DNA of 64,000 nt from Nothophaeocryptopus gaeumannii (taxonomy: Eukaryota > Ascomycota > Dothideomycetes > Mycosphaerellales > Mycosphaerellaceae). The notes below the pieces were generated by a model that did no database searches, was not told where the DNA came from, and saw only the letters and a program-made list of their open reading frames with translations. Positions within the stretch are counted from its first letter, which is position 1. Each line of letters starts with the position of its first letter. Below are positions 44,105-54,905 of the stretch, piece by piece. A program made the position numbers and the translations under genes. The DNA lies in assembly GCA_031771865.1 (NCBI GenBank), contig JASISA010000025.1, forward strand, positions 1,550,001 through 1,614,000, written 5' to 3'.

Positions 44105-45370
44105 ATGGCTCAGCTAGCGAAAATCACCGCTAAGGATCTCGGTGATCCCATTAAGTTCCAGGCGTACCAGCAGCAAATGCGACGCCAAAACCAAGCGCCT
44201 GATGGAGAGGCCAGCAACAAGAGGAAGCGAGCCGACCCGACTTCTGAAAGTGAGCCTTCTGCACCTCGCAAAAAAATGCGGACCACATCCACTTCCACCC
44301 TCGATCAAAACTCGACCGACCCGGCTTCTCTCGGCGCACCGCTTCACCTCGCATCTGAAGCTTCCGACGGAGAGCCCAGGAACAAGAGAAAGCGAACCGA
44401 CTCCACCTTGTCTTACGTGGAAGAGCAAGAACACCAAACCCGCACTGAATCTCGGAGAGTCGAAAATGAACTGAGCAGCGCGGAGGCACGCCAGACCCTC
44501 GAAGGGCGACACCACGGCGAAAAAGAAGAAGCCGCCGAGAAGCAAGAGAAGCTCACCGTCACCGGCCCGTGGAACGAAGCAGTTCGGCTCATCGCTGCTT
44601 CTCTCAAGCCAATGCCCACGAACGTGGTTCTCCTCGGTGGTGGTCACCACCGTGCCTTCACCCTCCCATCCGACAGCCTCAAGGTGATCGGTGCGGCGAA
44701 GAAACAAGATCAAGACATCGCCGCATACTTCGACTTCGACCACCAAGGCACGCGCCGACGCATCATCGAGGACTTCATGAAGCCCTCCAAGGTTCCACAC
44801 AACATGCTCGGCAAAGTGAACGAATATCACAAGTTCGCAGTCCAGCCTCTCGCACTGGACTACAACCACCACGCGCTCTCGCCGCACTTCGACAACATCA
44901 TAGTCGACGCGAGATTTCGAAAGGCTTCGTGCGCACGCGACAATTCCAAGTCTTGGGAAGAACGCATGTCCCGCGCAGAAGTCAATGTCTACGCGACTCG
45001 CAAGGACTCCGGACCCACAAGCGAGAACCAGCTGCCGGCAAATAGTAACACCCTACTTCTGATGTCCTACAATCGTGAAGGCGAGCAGAGAACCCTACGC
45101 CACTCCAACTGGGTCTCACCACACCACTGCTCAACTCTACTTCAAGGGGTCTACCACGCCTATTTCAAAAATCTCGAGACCGATTGCAGACTCTCCAAAC
45201 AAGCCAAGATGGGCCTCGCCTTCAAACGACAGGCTCTGCATGAGATCTGCAAGACAATTCACGGTCATAAGGGAGGAAAGGTCGACTACAAGGTCGAGGA
45301 GATGGAGGGAAACTCCTGGGGAAAGATGAATGAGGATGAGACGATTTGGTGGAACCACCATATCTATTAG
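44105..45370 (+). CDS. Orphan protein with duplicated basic motif, function unknown
   Basis: Single-exon protein of 421 aa that I do not recognise. The N-terminal 120 residues hold a duplicated segment: DGEASNKRKRADPTSESE and DGEPRNKRKRTDSTLS, each with a basic KRKR nuclear-localisation-type cluster, plus a further APRKKMRTT. A charged helix (VENELSSAEARQTLEGRHHGEKEE in overlapping parts) follows. The C-terminal 270 residues look folded, with LTVTGPWNEAVRLIAASL, TNVVLLGGGHHRAFTL, YFDFDHQGTRRRIIEDF and LLLMSYNREGEQ, but no catalytic pattern is clear. Long open frames on the complementary strand are shadows: the + frame has a better start and a coherent domain-like C-terminus. The 5' leader carries a 20-bp tandem array. 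It may be lineage-specific. Confidence 0.65.
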   Translation: MAQLAKITAKDLGDPIKFQAYQQQMRRQNQAPDGEASNKRKRADPTSESEPSAPRKKMRTTSTSTLDQNSTDPASLGAPLHLASEASDGEPRNKRKRTDSTLSYVEEQEHQTRTESRRVENELSSAEARQTLEGRHHGEKEEAAEKQEKLTVTGPWNEAVRLIAASLKPMPTNVVLLGGGHHRAFTLPSDSLKVIGAAKKQDQDIAAYFDFDHQGTRRRIIEDFMKPSKVPHNMLGKVNEYHKFAVQPLALDYNHHALSPHFDNIIVDARFRKASCARDNSKSWEERMSRAEVNVYATRKDSGPTSENQLPANSNTLLLMSYNREGEQRTLRHSNWVSPHHCSTLLQGVYHAYFKNLETDCRLSKQAKMGLAFKRQALHEICKTIHGHKGGKVDYKVEEMEGNSWGKMNEDETIWWNHHIY

Positions 45371-47639
45371 CTGGCTCTGCGTTCATAAGCATTCCAAGCA
45401 CACTTATTGAGAAGGAATGGAGGAGAATAATTGGCTCGGCACTATTTACAAGCATCCAAGGTGGAGGACATGAGATGGACGAAGACGCTTGAAGTACTCT
45501 TTTTCCCACCTGTGGCAGGCGAAAGGACCGGACAGGAAAGGGTTTTAACGAGGCTTCTGAGCGCATGAAGGAGCATTAAACATCACAAGATGCATGATCA
45601 GATGAGAGACGAATGTATACGGACGATTTGCATGAGACGACGAAGATGCAAGAGATGGGCGTATGGGAAGGCGAAAGCATTCTTTTGTTCAGGGGTATCT
45701 TGGGAGGGCATTTGATGAAGCGCACCAATTAAAAACGCTTCATAATACACAATGATCGATCTCACTCTCACTTTCACGTCCCTTTATCTGCACCTCTCTC
45801 TCGACACATCGATGGATACCGGAGTCAACAATGTTGACAACGGGTCGGGGCTCAGCCGCCGCATCCTCGTCAGGTTCATGAACAACATATCACACTGGGC
45901 TTACCGCCATTCCTTCGTGAAGTATTAGGACCTACAATCTCTACTCGCGTGCTGACTGCTCGAGAACCCGTCATCACAGAGCTATACCAGACAGCGAGGA
46001 TAATAGTCTTGCTCGAGCTATACCTTATGAACATAAACTACATCGCCAAATGCGGAGCATACATCGATGGAATCTATAACTTTTTGAAGATGTTGAGAGA
46101 CATGGGAATGAAACTGGCGGAGGATGAGACCTCAGACGTCGAGATCAACGAAGTGACAAAGGTCTTTTGCTAGGGCCGGTGTAATCAAAACTACCGAGTA
46201 GATCCAGATGTCGTGGTGGCCCAGCTGTTTGGTGGTGAAGAGAAGCCAGGTCGGAAGTTGCAGCGAGAGGAATGGTAGTGCTGTACGCTTGAGCGATACA
46301 TCGCATCTGGATTGGAGTCACCTGCCATGAATGAACGAACACACTGGAGCAACAGATAGGCATCCAATGAGGCCTGACGCGGTACGCAAGCCCTCAGCCA
46401 GCCAGTCTGGGTGTAGGTCGATGTGGAAGCAGCTGTAGAGTATACGCACAACCACGTCGTACGTATGGGCACGTGCAAACGTTCCATGCCAGTGCAGTAC
46501 GAAGTTTGCAGGATGTGGTCCCGTGAACGCAACATGTGTGATTCTGCTATCGGAGCATCGACATATCCAGACCCCGAGCTCTTCTCCGAACGAGAATTTT
46601 TTTTTAACAAGGCCCAAAAACCAGTGAGCGAATATCCGAATAATTTTGCATCAGAAGTCCTATCGAACACTCGTCCTGCCTGCTCTCGATTGACTACCCC
46701 ATACAGCATAAGGCAGGCTTCTTTCGTGGCACCAGATCCAAGCGTGATAATCGTGGAGTTCTCCTCAATGAGATCTTCAACCGGAGCGAGGCGACTATCA
46801 AGTATACGGGTACTAAGCTTAGGCGCCTCCTTCACCTAGTATGTAACTGGAATGGTATCGCCAATGAAAGCTTACGGGCCAAATACGTTCGCATATTGAT
46901 CAGCATACTAGAGTAACGGACTTTCAAATGGTCTTAAGACGCGATTGCCTAGTGCAATATTTGATGGGTAGGAACCAACAACGACAAGGCGTGCTGTAGA
47001 CCGATCTCGCGAGCGTGAGTGAACACCGTCGCCTCGCCGTTCATCACAGCCGTCCGACGAATCCGCACACTTGGCTTTGAAGCGGTCGTAAAGTGCATCA
47101 AGCCCGCGTTGGAACTATTCACCCCGCGCGGTCAAGGGAGGTAGAATTGATGTCGGTCGGGCTAGACGATATAGGCGGTCGCAATAGATCCAGATTAGAT
47201 TGTGTGGCACATCTTTGAGAAACATTGTCCATCTCTGAGACAAGCAGCGGAGGAAATGTGGTGTGGCCAAGTTGCCTGTAGTCTTCGGGAGAGGTGCAGT
47301 AGCTGGTCTTGAAGACATTACCGGGCCGGATGTTGTTGAATGTGGCGAAGTCGATAGCACGAACGACTATATCTTCAGAGTGAAATAAATCTCTGAGCTT
47401 AAGGAAGTAGTCGGAAAAATGTCTCGTAGAACTGGTGGCGGAATTGTTGAACACTGCGCCTGGATCGAGTAATGTGCATGTGAATGCGCTCGGGCCTCCG
47501 AAACCTGCGGGCCGTCGCTAGTGCAGGCCTTGGCGAATGTCAACTGGCACCTACAAATAGACTGCTCATCTGTTCCACTGCACACCCAACGGCTTCGTGC
47601 AGACACGACACAATAGGCAAGAGAAAGCTCCCATGGGCG
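45371..47639. other. Interval with fragmentary frames, 2.3 kb
   Basis: Holds broken minus-strand frames (46191-46835 and 47119-47454) and a small + frame (45949-46173), none with an ATG start plus domain. It lies between an orphan gene and a 2EXR pseudogene and may be an area of gene decay. Confidence 0.4.
46318..46835 (-). pseudogene. Possible decayed gene with frame switch at an A run
   Basis: Two overlapping minus frames meet at a run of nine A residues near 46598-46608. Upstream the frame reads TIITLGSGATKEACLMLYG and YSLTGFWALLKK; in the next frame it continues as FSFGEELGVWICRCSDS and ITHVAFTGPHPANFVLHWHG. Shifting by one base at the run would give one uninterrupted product of about 170 codons. 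There is no ATG at the left end, only an acceptor-like CTAG before GTGAAGGAG, so this might be an internal exon. No family is recognised. Confidence 0.25.
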
Positions 47640-48129
47640 ATGGCACTAAAGCCAGCGCCAACCGCTCAACAGGGTGCAAAGCGCCTCAAGACCGCATCCG
47701 CTGGTCGAGTCAAGACGACCTCGACAAATTTTAACGAAAACCCGACGTCTTCTAATGAGCCATCGACTCGAGTACTCCGCGCGCGGAAGTCTAGAGCGCC
47801 GAACACAGAGGTTGGTATATACTCACTACTTGCCACAGGCTGAACAGATCCGGACCCACACGCAGGCGACCCTCCTCGCCCTCCCCGCCGAGCTCAGGAA
47901 CAGAGTCTGAGAACTCGTAATCCGCCGCGACAACCCGATCGACGTCGTCCACCGGTTCTTCAGCCCAGCTCGCAAGCTGTCGAAACGTCCTCCTGAGCCG
48001 TCGCTACTCCGTGCGTCCCGTCAACTAACATCCGAGACGAGATGCATGTTCTACCTCCTAAACCGATTCACCATCACTGTTGTGAATTGCAAAGTCGCCC
48101 GACTTGTGGCCTTCACTGAACACATTTAG
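47640..48129 (+). pseudogene. 2EXR/F-box-like pseudogene with two in-frame stops
   Basis: Starts MALKPAPTAQQGAKRL and has a basic, Ser/Thr-rich leader (VLRARKSRAPN). A short GT...CAG segment near 47811-47838 can be removed to join AEQIRTHTQATLLALPAELRN, in which ALPAELRNRV is the 2EXR/F-box-like signature. The frame then meets TGA at 47908-47910, exactly where the family normally has an aromatic residue before ELV. Beyond it the frame continues family-like: ELVIRRDNPIDVVHRF, PSLLRASRQLTSETRCMFY and LNRFTITVV, ending at TAG at 48127. Both stops can arise by single C-to-T type transitions. The 28-nt segment is too short for a normal intron, which is a further sign of decay or of a wrong junction. 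Confidence 0.55.
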
Positions 48130-48693
48130 TCGTTGCCTGATGAAAGCAGTCTGTCACCTAGACGTCCACGTCTATAGAACGCCTCGGTACATTCACTGAG
48201 GTCTGCTCTGGGAAAGGATGCTAGACTGGTGTGAGGCTATCCATGAGGATGAGGGGTGTGATGCGTTGGTAGCTGGTCCGGAGGTGGCATGAGCCCCTCA
48301 GGATTTCTGGCTCTGACGAAAGCTGACGGTATGAGCAGGGCGAAGGTTTCTATCGGGATGCTCTTGTTCGAGTTACAGAGATTGCAGAGGATCATCGCGG
48401 GCAGAGCTGGAGGAGGTGCAAGAACGCGCTGGAGGCTATGCGCATGGAGGATAGGAGGGGCGTGTTTTGAGAAAGGGACCAGGCGTTCGTGGGAGTGAGA
48501 GAAGAGACCTTCAGCTCTCTTCTTGGGTGTCATCGACTGCGCCGCTGCCCTCGGAAGCAATGAGAACAGATGAGATCGGACGATATGAGCATCCATAGAA
48601 CATCAAGGGCCGTGGAGCGGAGCTTTCCCAAGCTTGTTGAGTAAGAGAGCATATCCGTCAAGAGTCGCAGTGTTCTACCGCGCTTGCAAGAGC
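48130..48693. other. Intergenic, 0.56 kb
   Basis: Lies between the 2EXR pseudogene and the stop of the MFS transporter. Only short frames occur; part may be the decayed 3' end of the pseudogene. Confidence 0.4.
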
Positions 48694-50560
48694 TCAGTGA
48701 CCCAGGCCCTTGGCCCGCGCCTTCGCTACATCTTTCCAGTACCTCTCGGCACTGGCCTTCCTCAAACTCGGCCCGATCCTGACCATCACGAACAGCGAAG
48801 CATTCCAAAAGAATCCAATCACGGCGACCATGATAAACGTATCCCTGTATCCCAGAGCGTTGAGCCAAGGCGTAATCCTACACCCACTGTCAACTTCAAC
48901 CTCCAAACCAGCACACAGTGATACATGCCCATAGTTAATAGCAAAACTCAACGTATTCCTGATCAAAATCAACGTCGTAACCATATCCCCCGACAGCGCA
49001 TGATAAGAACTAATTGCATATCCAATCGCACCCGCCACGCAGAGCGAATTCGAGATCCCCAGCGTCGCTTGCGAAAAGACCAGCGCGAACCAATGCACAC
49101 GATATGTGACGCCAAGTCCGTAGAGCAACATGCTGAAAGGAACGAGGATCATGGAGGCGATGAACATGTAGAGGGTGTCTTCGGGTTCGGAGATGCCTCC
49201 TCGTCGACGGGCGAGACGGATAGTGAGGATGCGGCCCATTTTGCCGCAGTAGTATGCACTGTGGGAGAAGTCAGCTGGATGGCCTTTGTATACAGTGACA
49301 TTGTGGGTCCAAGAACCCACCCTATGATAGTGCCGACGAGTCCTCCAGCGTAGGCGGCAGCGATCGCAGTCGTCGAGAAGCCGTAGTATGTACTGTATAC
49401 TGTGCCAGTCGTCGCATTTTGAACGCCGGACCACACGAGAGCATTGGCTCCGTACATGAGGCCGGCATATACGATGACTGGGTAGGTGAAGCCTTTGAAC
49501 TAAATTGAAAGAAGCGTTAGAGAGCGCCAATCAGGGTTGCGTCTTCGCGCTGTGCACACACCGGAGCAATGAAGATGTCGAGCATGCGGTTTGGTCGCTT
49601 CTTGTCGACCACACCTAGCTTCTGCCAGTAAGTCTTGCGCCTGAAGATGGTTTGGCCGACTTCGACGTCAGGCGAAGCATTGACAAGGGAGTGCTTCGCG
49701 TGCTTCTCATCCTCTACAGGACATGCTAGCTCGAACGGAGAATCGCTGACGCTTGAGTCCATTGGCAAGGCATGAGGCGCTGGAGGTGCGCGGTCGTAGT
49801 TGGTTTCTGTCCGCTGGGTCAACGTCGTCCCTAAGTCATCTGCTCATCACCCACCTTCCATCAAGAAGAAGCAGTAGACAAAAGCCATGCCGATCCAGAT
49901 GGCAGTCCACCATAGAACCCATCGCCAATCTTGCCCATCATTGATGAAACCAGCGAGCATAGGAGCAAGCTTTCCTGTAACAGACAGGTTGAAGCCATAC
50001 CAAGCCAGATACTTCGGTCTCTCGTGCGCAAACCAGATATCAGTGATACTAATTTCACACAGTGCCTCGACCGGAGCGCCAAAGAATCCTTGCAAGACCT
50101 TGTTCGCCAAGTATGTGCTGCGTGTCGTACAAAGCGGGCAAGTAGCCATGATAATGATTGAAGCAGCCATAGAGACAAGGTAAGCGGGACGCTTGCCGTA
50201 CTGAAGTGCCAGTGGCTGCCAGAAGACACAAGCCCATCCGTAAGCCAGGAACATCACTCCGGTGCCCGTGTTGAGATCTGCCAGGTCAAGACCCGTTGCT
50301 TTCTCGATTGGCTTGACCACAGAATAGACCGAGCCAGATGGGATGGCCACCATGAGAGTGTACATGAGGACACAGCTCGTGGCCAGCATTTTGCGCTTGA
50401 AGGTCCAGTTTAGGGGATCTTCAGGGTCCTCAGAAGGCTTGGGGTGCAGGACAATGTCTCGTTCAGATGTGCCCTCAGCATGTTTGGCGTCAACGTGGCC
50501 ATCGAGGTCGACCAGCCGGACTGTGCCTGGCGGCAACGCGGTTTTCTCATCCACAGCCAT
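48694..50560 (-). CDS. MFS transporter, DHA1/Hol1-like
   Basis: Twelve-segment major-facilitator transporter, about 547 aa, plasma-membrane type. Exons: 49855-50560, 49562-49806, 49321-49499, 48929-49258 and 48694-48877. The N-terminus has the drug:H+ antiporter family motif SEDPEDPLNWTFKRK. The first half ends WWTAIWIGMAFVYCFFLMEE, followed by a cytosolic loop with basic FRRKTYWQKLGVV. Splicing restores DIFIAPFKGFTYPVIVYAGL and GGLVGTIIGAYYCGKMGR. The last intron appears to use a GC donor (GG|GCATGT, 51 nt); removing it gives SFAINYGITPWLNALGYRD, as relatives have, while retaining it would insert 17 residues without a stop. Family members move polyamines, histidinol, toxins or drugs. The substrate is unknown. 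Confidence 0.87.
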
Positions 50561-52044
50561 GGCCTTCTGAGATCGATGTCAAAGCGAGCTGAAGTGAATA
50601 GAAGACGCAAAGAACACAGAGAATGACCTACAGCAGGACGTGCAGACAGGCTCTCATGTGCTACAGAAAAGGCTAGGCGAACCATGCCTATCGAATGCCA
50701 AGGAGAGCGAAGTTACCCGGTATCTTCAGCTGGCGTAGTATCACGCCGGTCGTGCATCGTCGAAGGGCCTCAATGCTCTGGTCGAGCGCGGAGTACGATA
50801 AGCTGGCGATAGGCATGGTGGAGTTACCCCGGAGCGGGCGTCGAGAGAGGGAATTGTGGGTCGGAGAGAGTTGCGCAGCATCTGTCCTCAAGTGTTAAAC
50901 GACAACCTTTCGACAGAACGCTGATGAGATGTTATGACGATGCTGAGGAGCCGCACTCCGACTGGAGGTAGCAGAATGCCCAGGCGGACCTGATGTGGAA
51001 GAAGAAGCTCTTGGATAACCGGATGGCCAGTCTTTTCGGTGTCATCCTGGACTGTATCTTTCAAATGCATGAAGAGCGCTCCCAGATACTGTAGTTCTGC
51101 ACCAAATGACAGTGGTATATCGACATAGGCAGGCGGAGGTCGAAGGTTTTGAGGACGCTCCTGGAGGAAGTTGAGCAATTCATGTGTGAGAAACGCCTCT
51201 GATAGAAGACCGGTCGCACGGGAAGACGTGCAGGACGTGTCTCATAAGCGCCGTATCCTCCAATATCACATCTTGCCTATCTCGTCGCACAGTTCTCGAA
51301 GTGGCCCGGGACATGAACCAGACGTTCCGTCCCAGGGCTCTTTGCCGAACCCCGACGACAACAACAACATGAACGTGCAGTGGCAGCCAGGCCAGGCCAG
51401 CCCCAGGCAGCATCTTCCCACGCAGCCAATCCTGGCCTCCACGACTGCACGTTGGCAAGGGGCGTGGACAAAGCTTTCACACACCTGCCGGTGACGATGT
51501 AATGATCCCAGCTTGGCTTTGCAGGGCGGCATGGGCGTGGGCGTGGGGATGGCGACGTGTCTGTCTTTCTGTCTGTCTCGCTTTCCACCAAACTATCCGA
51601 GCGCCACGCCTGTGTGATTGTAGACCAATACCTCTACCGACGGATGGGATGCCGAAACTAGTACAGGTCACGCCGGAAGCTACTTTGTGCTCAAGTGGTC
51701 TGTCCTCCTTCCTCCGCGAGCTTTTTGTGACTTCACCCTTCCCTTCCTGCTGTTCTGTTTCCCACAGCACGTCGATTTGACCTCCTGTCATCTCTCCTTT
51801 CTCCTCCCTTGCACCACCCAATTGGACCTAATCTTGGACACTTTCACTTGGCCTACCTTTGCCCCGGGATCTTGGATCACACAGCATGGCGCACATTGGA
51901 TCTACTTGACACAGAAGGAGACCTACCAGTACCGCTGTTGAAACTTGTATACCCTAGCTAGATACGTACCTGGCACTTACCTTACCTTGTCCTCCGCGCG
52001 GGAGTAACCTCAACTTTCTTCCCACTACCTACAAGAGGAAACAA
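50561..52044. other. Intergenic, 1.5 kb, divergent promoters
   Basis: Between the MFS transporter and the kinase, transcribed away from each other. The 300 bases before the kinase ATG are rich in CT and CCTTC runs, as is common for fungal promoters and leaders. A minus frame at 50888-51178 (96 codons) has no domain and is not called. Confidence 0.45.
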
Positions 52045-53445
52045 ATGCCTCAAAGTGCCCGATCACCACGTTCATCACGTTCCTCGAGAGTTTCCTTCAA
52101 CGATGAGATAGGACATCACAGACCGCGAAGTAGGCCTTTACCCTTGCGCATTCGAACGTACAGCGAGGCAAACGATCACAGCCCTGGTTTTGATGGCAAA
52201 CGTTACGGAGTGCACACGCGACACAAGTCAAGTTCAAATGCCGTAGACTACGCTCACCACAGCCCACGAAGCCCACTAGGCCTCACCAGGACAATGGGAA
52301 TAGAAGAATCAGCCGATCTGGAAGAAGAAGTCAGCCCTCGGAGCTCCATAGACGACACGCTCAGCACGCGATCCGACTTATCCAGCCTCGCAGCATCACC
52401 CGAGACACCTCGGACGAGTCTCTCGAGCCCAAGAACCTCTCTAGAAGCCGCCGAAGCACCTGAAATAACCTCATTCGACTTCACAAAAATCGACTACGAG
52501 CTGGAACGTGCAAAAGTGCTTGGCAGGGGCCTCTGGAGCACTGTCTACTTGGCGGAGCAGAAGTTGGCACCCGCTGCAGATGCTTCGCTGGCACCATACA
52601 GCCCGCGATGGGATAGAAAATCTAGATCCGGATCGGCTCCCCTGCTGTTCGCTGTCAAGACACCTGCGCGACGAGATGCTCATGATGTGTTTCGTCAGGA
52701 AGCACGCGTTCTCTTACATCTTCAGCGCCGGTCGAGGTCCAGTCTGCACATCGTACCGTTCTATGGGTTAGATGCGAGATGCGAGTCTTTGGTATTCGAA
52801 GCCGTCATTGGAGGCTCATTGGAGGATCTTACCAGTCGTCTCAGGCCAATGACCGAGGTTGCACGACATCTAGAGGTCGTGAGCTTGTTTCCTGGGATTG
52901 CATTCGATCTCATCAGCGGCTTGGATTTCTTGCACGCCAATGGAGTCATTCACGCAGACATCAAGCCTGGAAACATCTTGCTGGACGTCACCGAGCATAC
53001 TTCCCAGCAAAAACCAGTGATCCGGGCACGGTACATTGACTTCTCTGCTGCGTTCATGCCGGGCAAAGGTGATTCGGCTTCGAACGCTGGTGGCACGTGG
53101 GATTTCATGGCGCCGGAGCAGTTGCGTATTCAAAAGGATCTGAATACACCGACGTCTGCTAGTGATGCGTGGAGTCTTGGAATTACGTTGTTGTCGATAT
53201 TGGTTGGTAGCTCGCCTTACACGGCTGCTTGTGGTGGCAACAATTTCATGCTTCGGGAAGCGATCAAAGGTGGTGATCCGATTGGATTCGCAAGGATGGA
53301 TCCTGTGCCACGAAAACGGCTTGCAGCTTGTCAAGAGTTCGTCGACTGCTGTCGTTTGGCCTTGAAGAAGGATCGCGAGAATCGGATATATGCTTCGGCT
53401 TGGCTTATCTGGCTCGAGGACTGTGAGTGGCAGATCGATGTCTAA
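52045..53445 (+). CDS. Serine/threonine protein kinase with atypical catalytic motifs
   Basis: Single-exon kinase of 466 aa. Residues 1-145 are disordered and rich in Ser, Arg and Pro with many SP sites (SPRSPLG, ASPETPRTSLSSPR) that could be phosphorylated. The kinase domain spans about 153-460. Present are the glycine loop GRGLWSTVYLA (160-170), lysine FAVK (205), the helix-C glutamate (219), the catalytic loop HADIKPGNILL (303-313) with Asp305 and Asn310, the APE motif (356-358) and DAWSLGITLL. Two deviations are clear: HRD is HAD, so it is a non-RD kinase, and the metal-binding DFG is DFS (332-334). Lys, Glu, both Asp and Asn remain, so activity is plausible. I recall fungal kinases with an IDFSAA segment, but the pathway is unknown. 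Confidence 0.88.
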   Translation: MPQSARSPRSSRSSRVSFNDEIGHHRPRSRPLPLRIRTYSEANDHSPGFDGKRYGVHTRHKSSSNAVDYAHHSPRSPLGLTRTMGIEESADLEEEVSPRSSIDDTLSTRSDLSSLAASPETPRTSLSSPRTSLEAAEAPEITSFDFTKIDYELERAKVLGRGLWSTVYLAEQKLAPAADASLAPYSPRWDRKSRSGSAPLLFAVKTPARRDAHDVFRQEARVLLHLQRRSRSSLHIVPFYGLDARCESLVFEAVIGGSLEDLTSRLRPMTEVARHLEVVSLFPGIAFDLISGLDFLHANGVIHADIKPGNILLDVTEHTSQQKPVIRARYIDFSAAFMPGKGDSASNAGGTWDFMAPEQLRIQKDLNTPTSASDAWSLGITLLSILVGSSPYTAACGGNNFMLREAIKGGDPIGFARMDPVPRKRLAACQEFVDCCRLALKKDRENRIYASAWLIWLEDCEWQIDV

Positions 53446-53607
53446 GGGAAAAGTGTAAGGAATCTCCCGAAAGTGCAGAAATAGCTTGACGAAGTTACGA
53501 AAGATACCCCCATCAATTAATCAGATGTGTTCGTATAATTTCAAGGCATGTCGCTGTCCACTGTTAGTCAAACAGCTTAGACCATCTCACCTGCTGGCAC
53601 AAATGCT

Positions 53608-54905
53608 CTAGGCCGTGTTTGAGGAGCTTGAGGATGCGATGCTGGTCGAAGATCTCGTGGCTCCGTCAAGATCCTTCTTTCCCACAGCCACTCTTGCGCA
53701 CCACGAACACCAGCTTCGATTCTGGCCGGTATGTTCTCTTTCCAAGAACTTATTGTCGTTGTTGCGCTCGTCTTCGTACTCCTTCACAATCGCGCCGACC
53801 TGAACGAAAGTCAGCGCACGACTCCTATGAGAGGTGCCACTTTCACTTACAGGCACTCTTTTGCGGATTTTGGTCTTCACTTTGCCACCAATTCCGACAA
53901 TCTCCTGAGTAGAGTAACTGCTTCCGTTCCAGTGGCGACCTTCGACTTCCGCCTTTGCTGTTTCTGCCTTCAAAGCAGCCAGCTCGTGAGCATCACATTC
54001 TACTTCTTTAGGGACCATTCTTGCGGCCAGGCAATCTCTGCCTCTGCCACACTCAACTCCCTCGTTGCCCTCTCCCAGGCCAGCGCCAATGCCTCCGCAG
54101 TGGGAGTATCTTGTGCGCCATTTCCAGCCATTCATGTATGTCCTGTCGGCAGCTTGCATGGCTTGTCCGCATGGTTGGCAGATCCAGACAGCCTCTGGAC
54201 AACTGCAAGGATCTCGGGCGTATCTACGGTACTCGATGGATGAAACGTCGTCGTCGCTGCTGCAGGAAGTCAAAATTATTCCGCAAGTTTTCATGCTCGG
54301 CATTACTCGCCTGAGGCCATTCGCATCCTCGTCCACTGCACGTATGATAGTGGTGAGCTCGCTGAGCGGAGACTTCATGCATGGTTTACAAAGTCGGCGA
54401 TGCCGCAGCTTGAGCTGAGGCGCGAGTGGTGCTTTGATAACACAGTTCTGTTGATTGCATGAGTTTCGGTCGCCAAAAGGCGCACGTTGAGTTCCCAGAT
54501 CAGGTTTCTTAGCATACTCTGCAGATGGTCTTGCCACATTGTCGGCAGTCTCCGACCATGTCCTTCGCGCATGCTCCGACCTTGCCACTGGTGATTCGCG
54601 AGATCTTGTCGCCATTCCTGCCATATGCGGTCCAGGAGTCGCGACTTGCACTCAGCGCATCACCGAGACGACGAGCCGGGTTAGCATTTTCGTTGACACA
54701 GCGCAAAGTCCGGGAGACGAGTAAGGTCCTGTACTGCAGAAGGTTTGCTCGAACTTGACGGCATGTTTGGGACAGATCGCTTAGACTCGTGAGGTCGAGA
54801 TAGCTTGCAAGCAGAGAAACGATTCTGGAGAGCTCGTTAGTCCATCGCCACCGAATCCTGAGAGTATTGAGGAGATATGGCCTCGAAGACCAGATGCTTA
54901 GATCC
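53608..54905 (-). CDS. F-box protein with cysteine-rich C-terminal region (5' end uncertain)
   Basis: Supported exons are 54518-54905, 53851-54447 and 53608-53799. The first encodes an F-box: NELSRIVSLLASYLDLTSL and SDLSQTCRQVRANLL. A Cys-rich part follows, where splicing (70-nt intron) gives CRQCGKTICRNCVIKAPL, then LCKPCMKSPL, DPCSCPEAVWICQPCGQAM, ECGRGRDCLAA and TSYSTQ-like QEIVGIGGKVK. The second intron (51 nt) restores KKRVP to VGAIVKEYEDER. The final segment has QNRSWCSWC. F-box proteins link SCF ubiquitin ligases to targets through Skp1; the paired CxxC motifs suggest zinc binding. No ATG lies in the first exon, so translation must begin upstream. A candidate is MVRLLDLDDTD at 55085, joined by a 37-nt gap that is very short for an intron. 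Confidence 0.72.

Noticed and set aside
44114..44887. Minus frame of 257 codons, Val/Phe-rich
   Set aside because: Opposite the orphan gene, whose + frame is longer, starts with ATG and ends in a folded-looking region.
53608..54651. Reading 53608-54651 as one uninterrupted protein
   Set aside because: The frame has no stops, but splicing two short introns restores CxxC motifs and an F-box, which the straight reading destroys.
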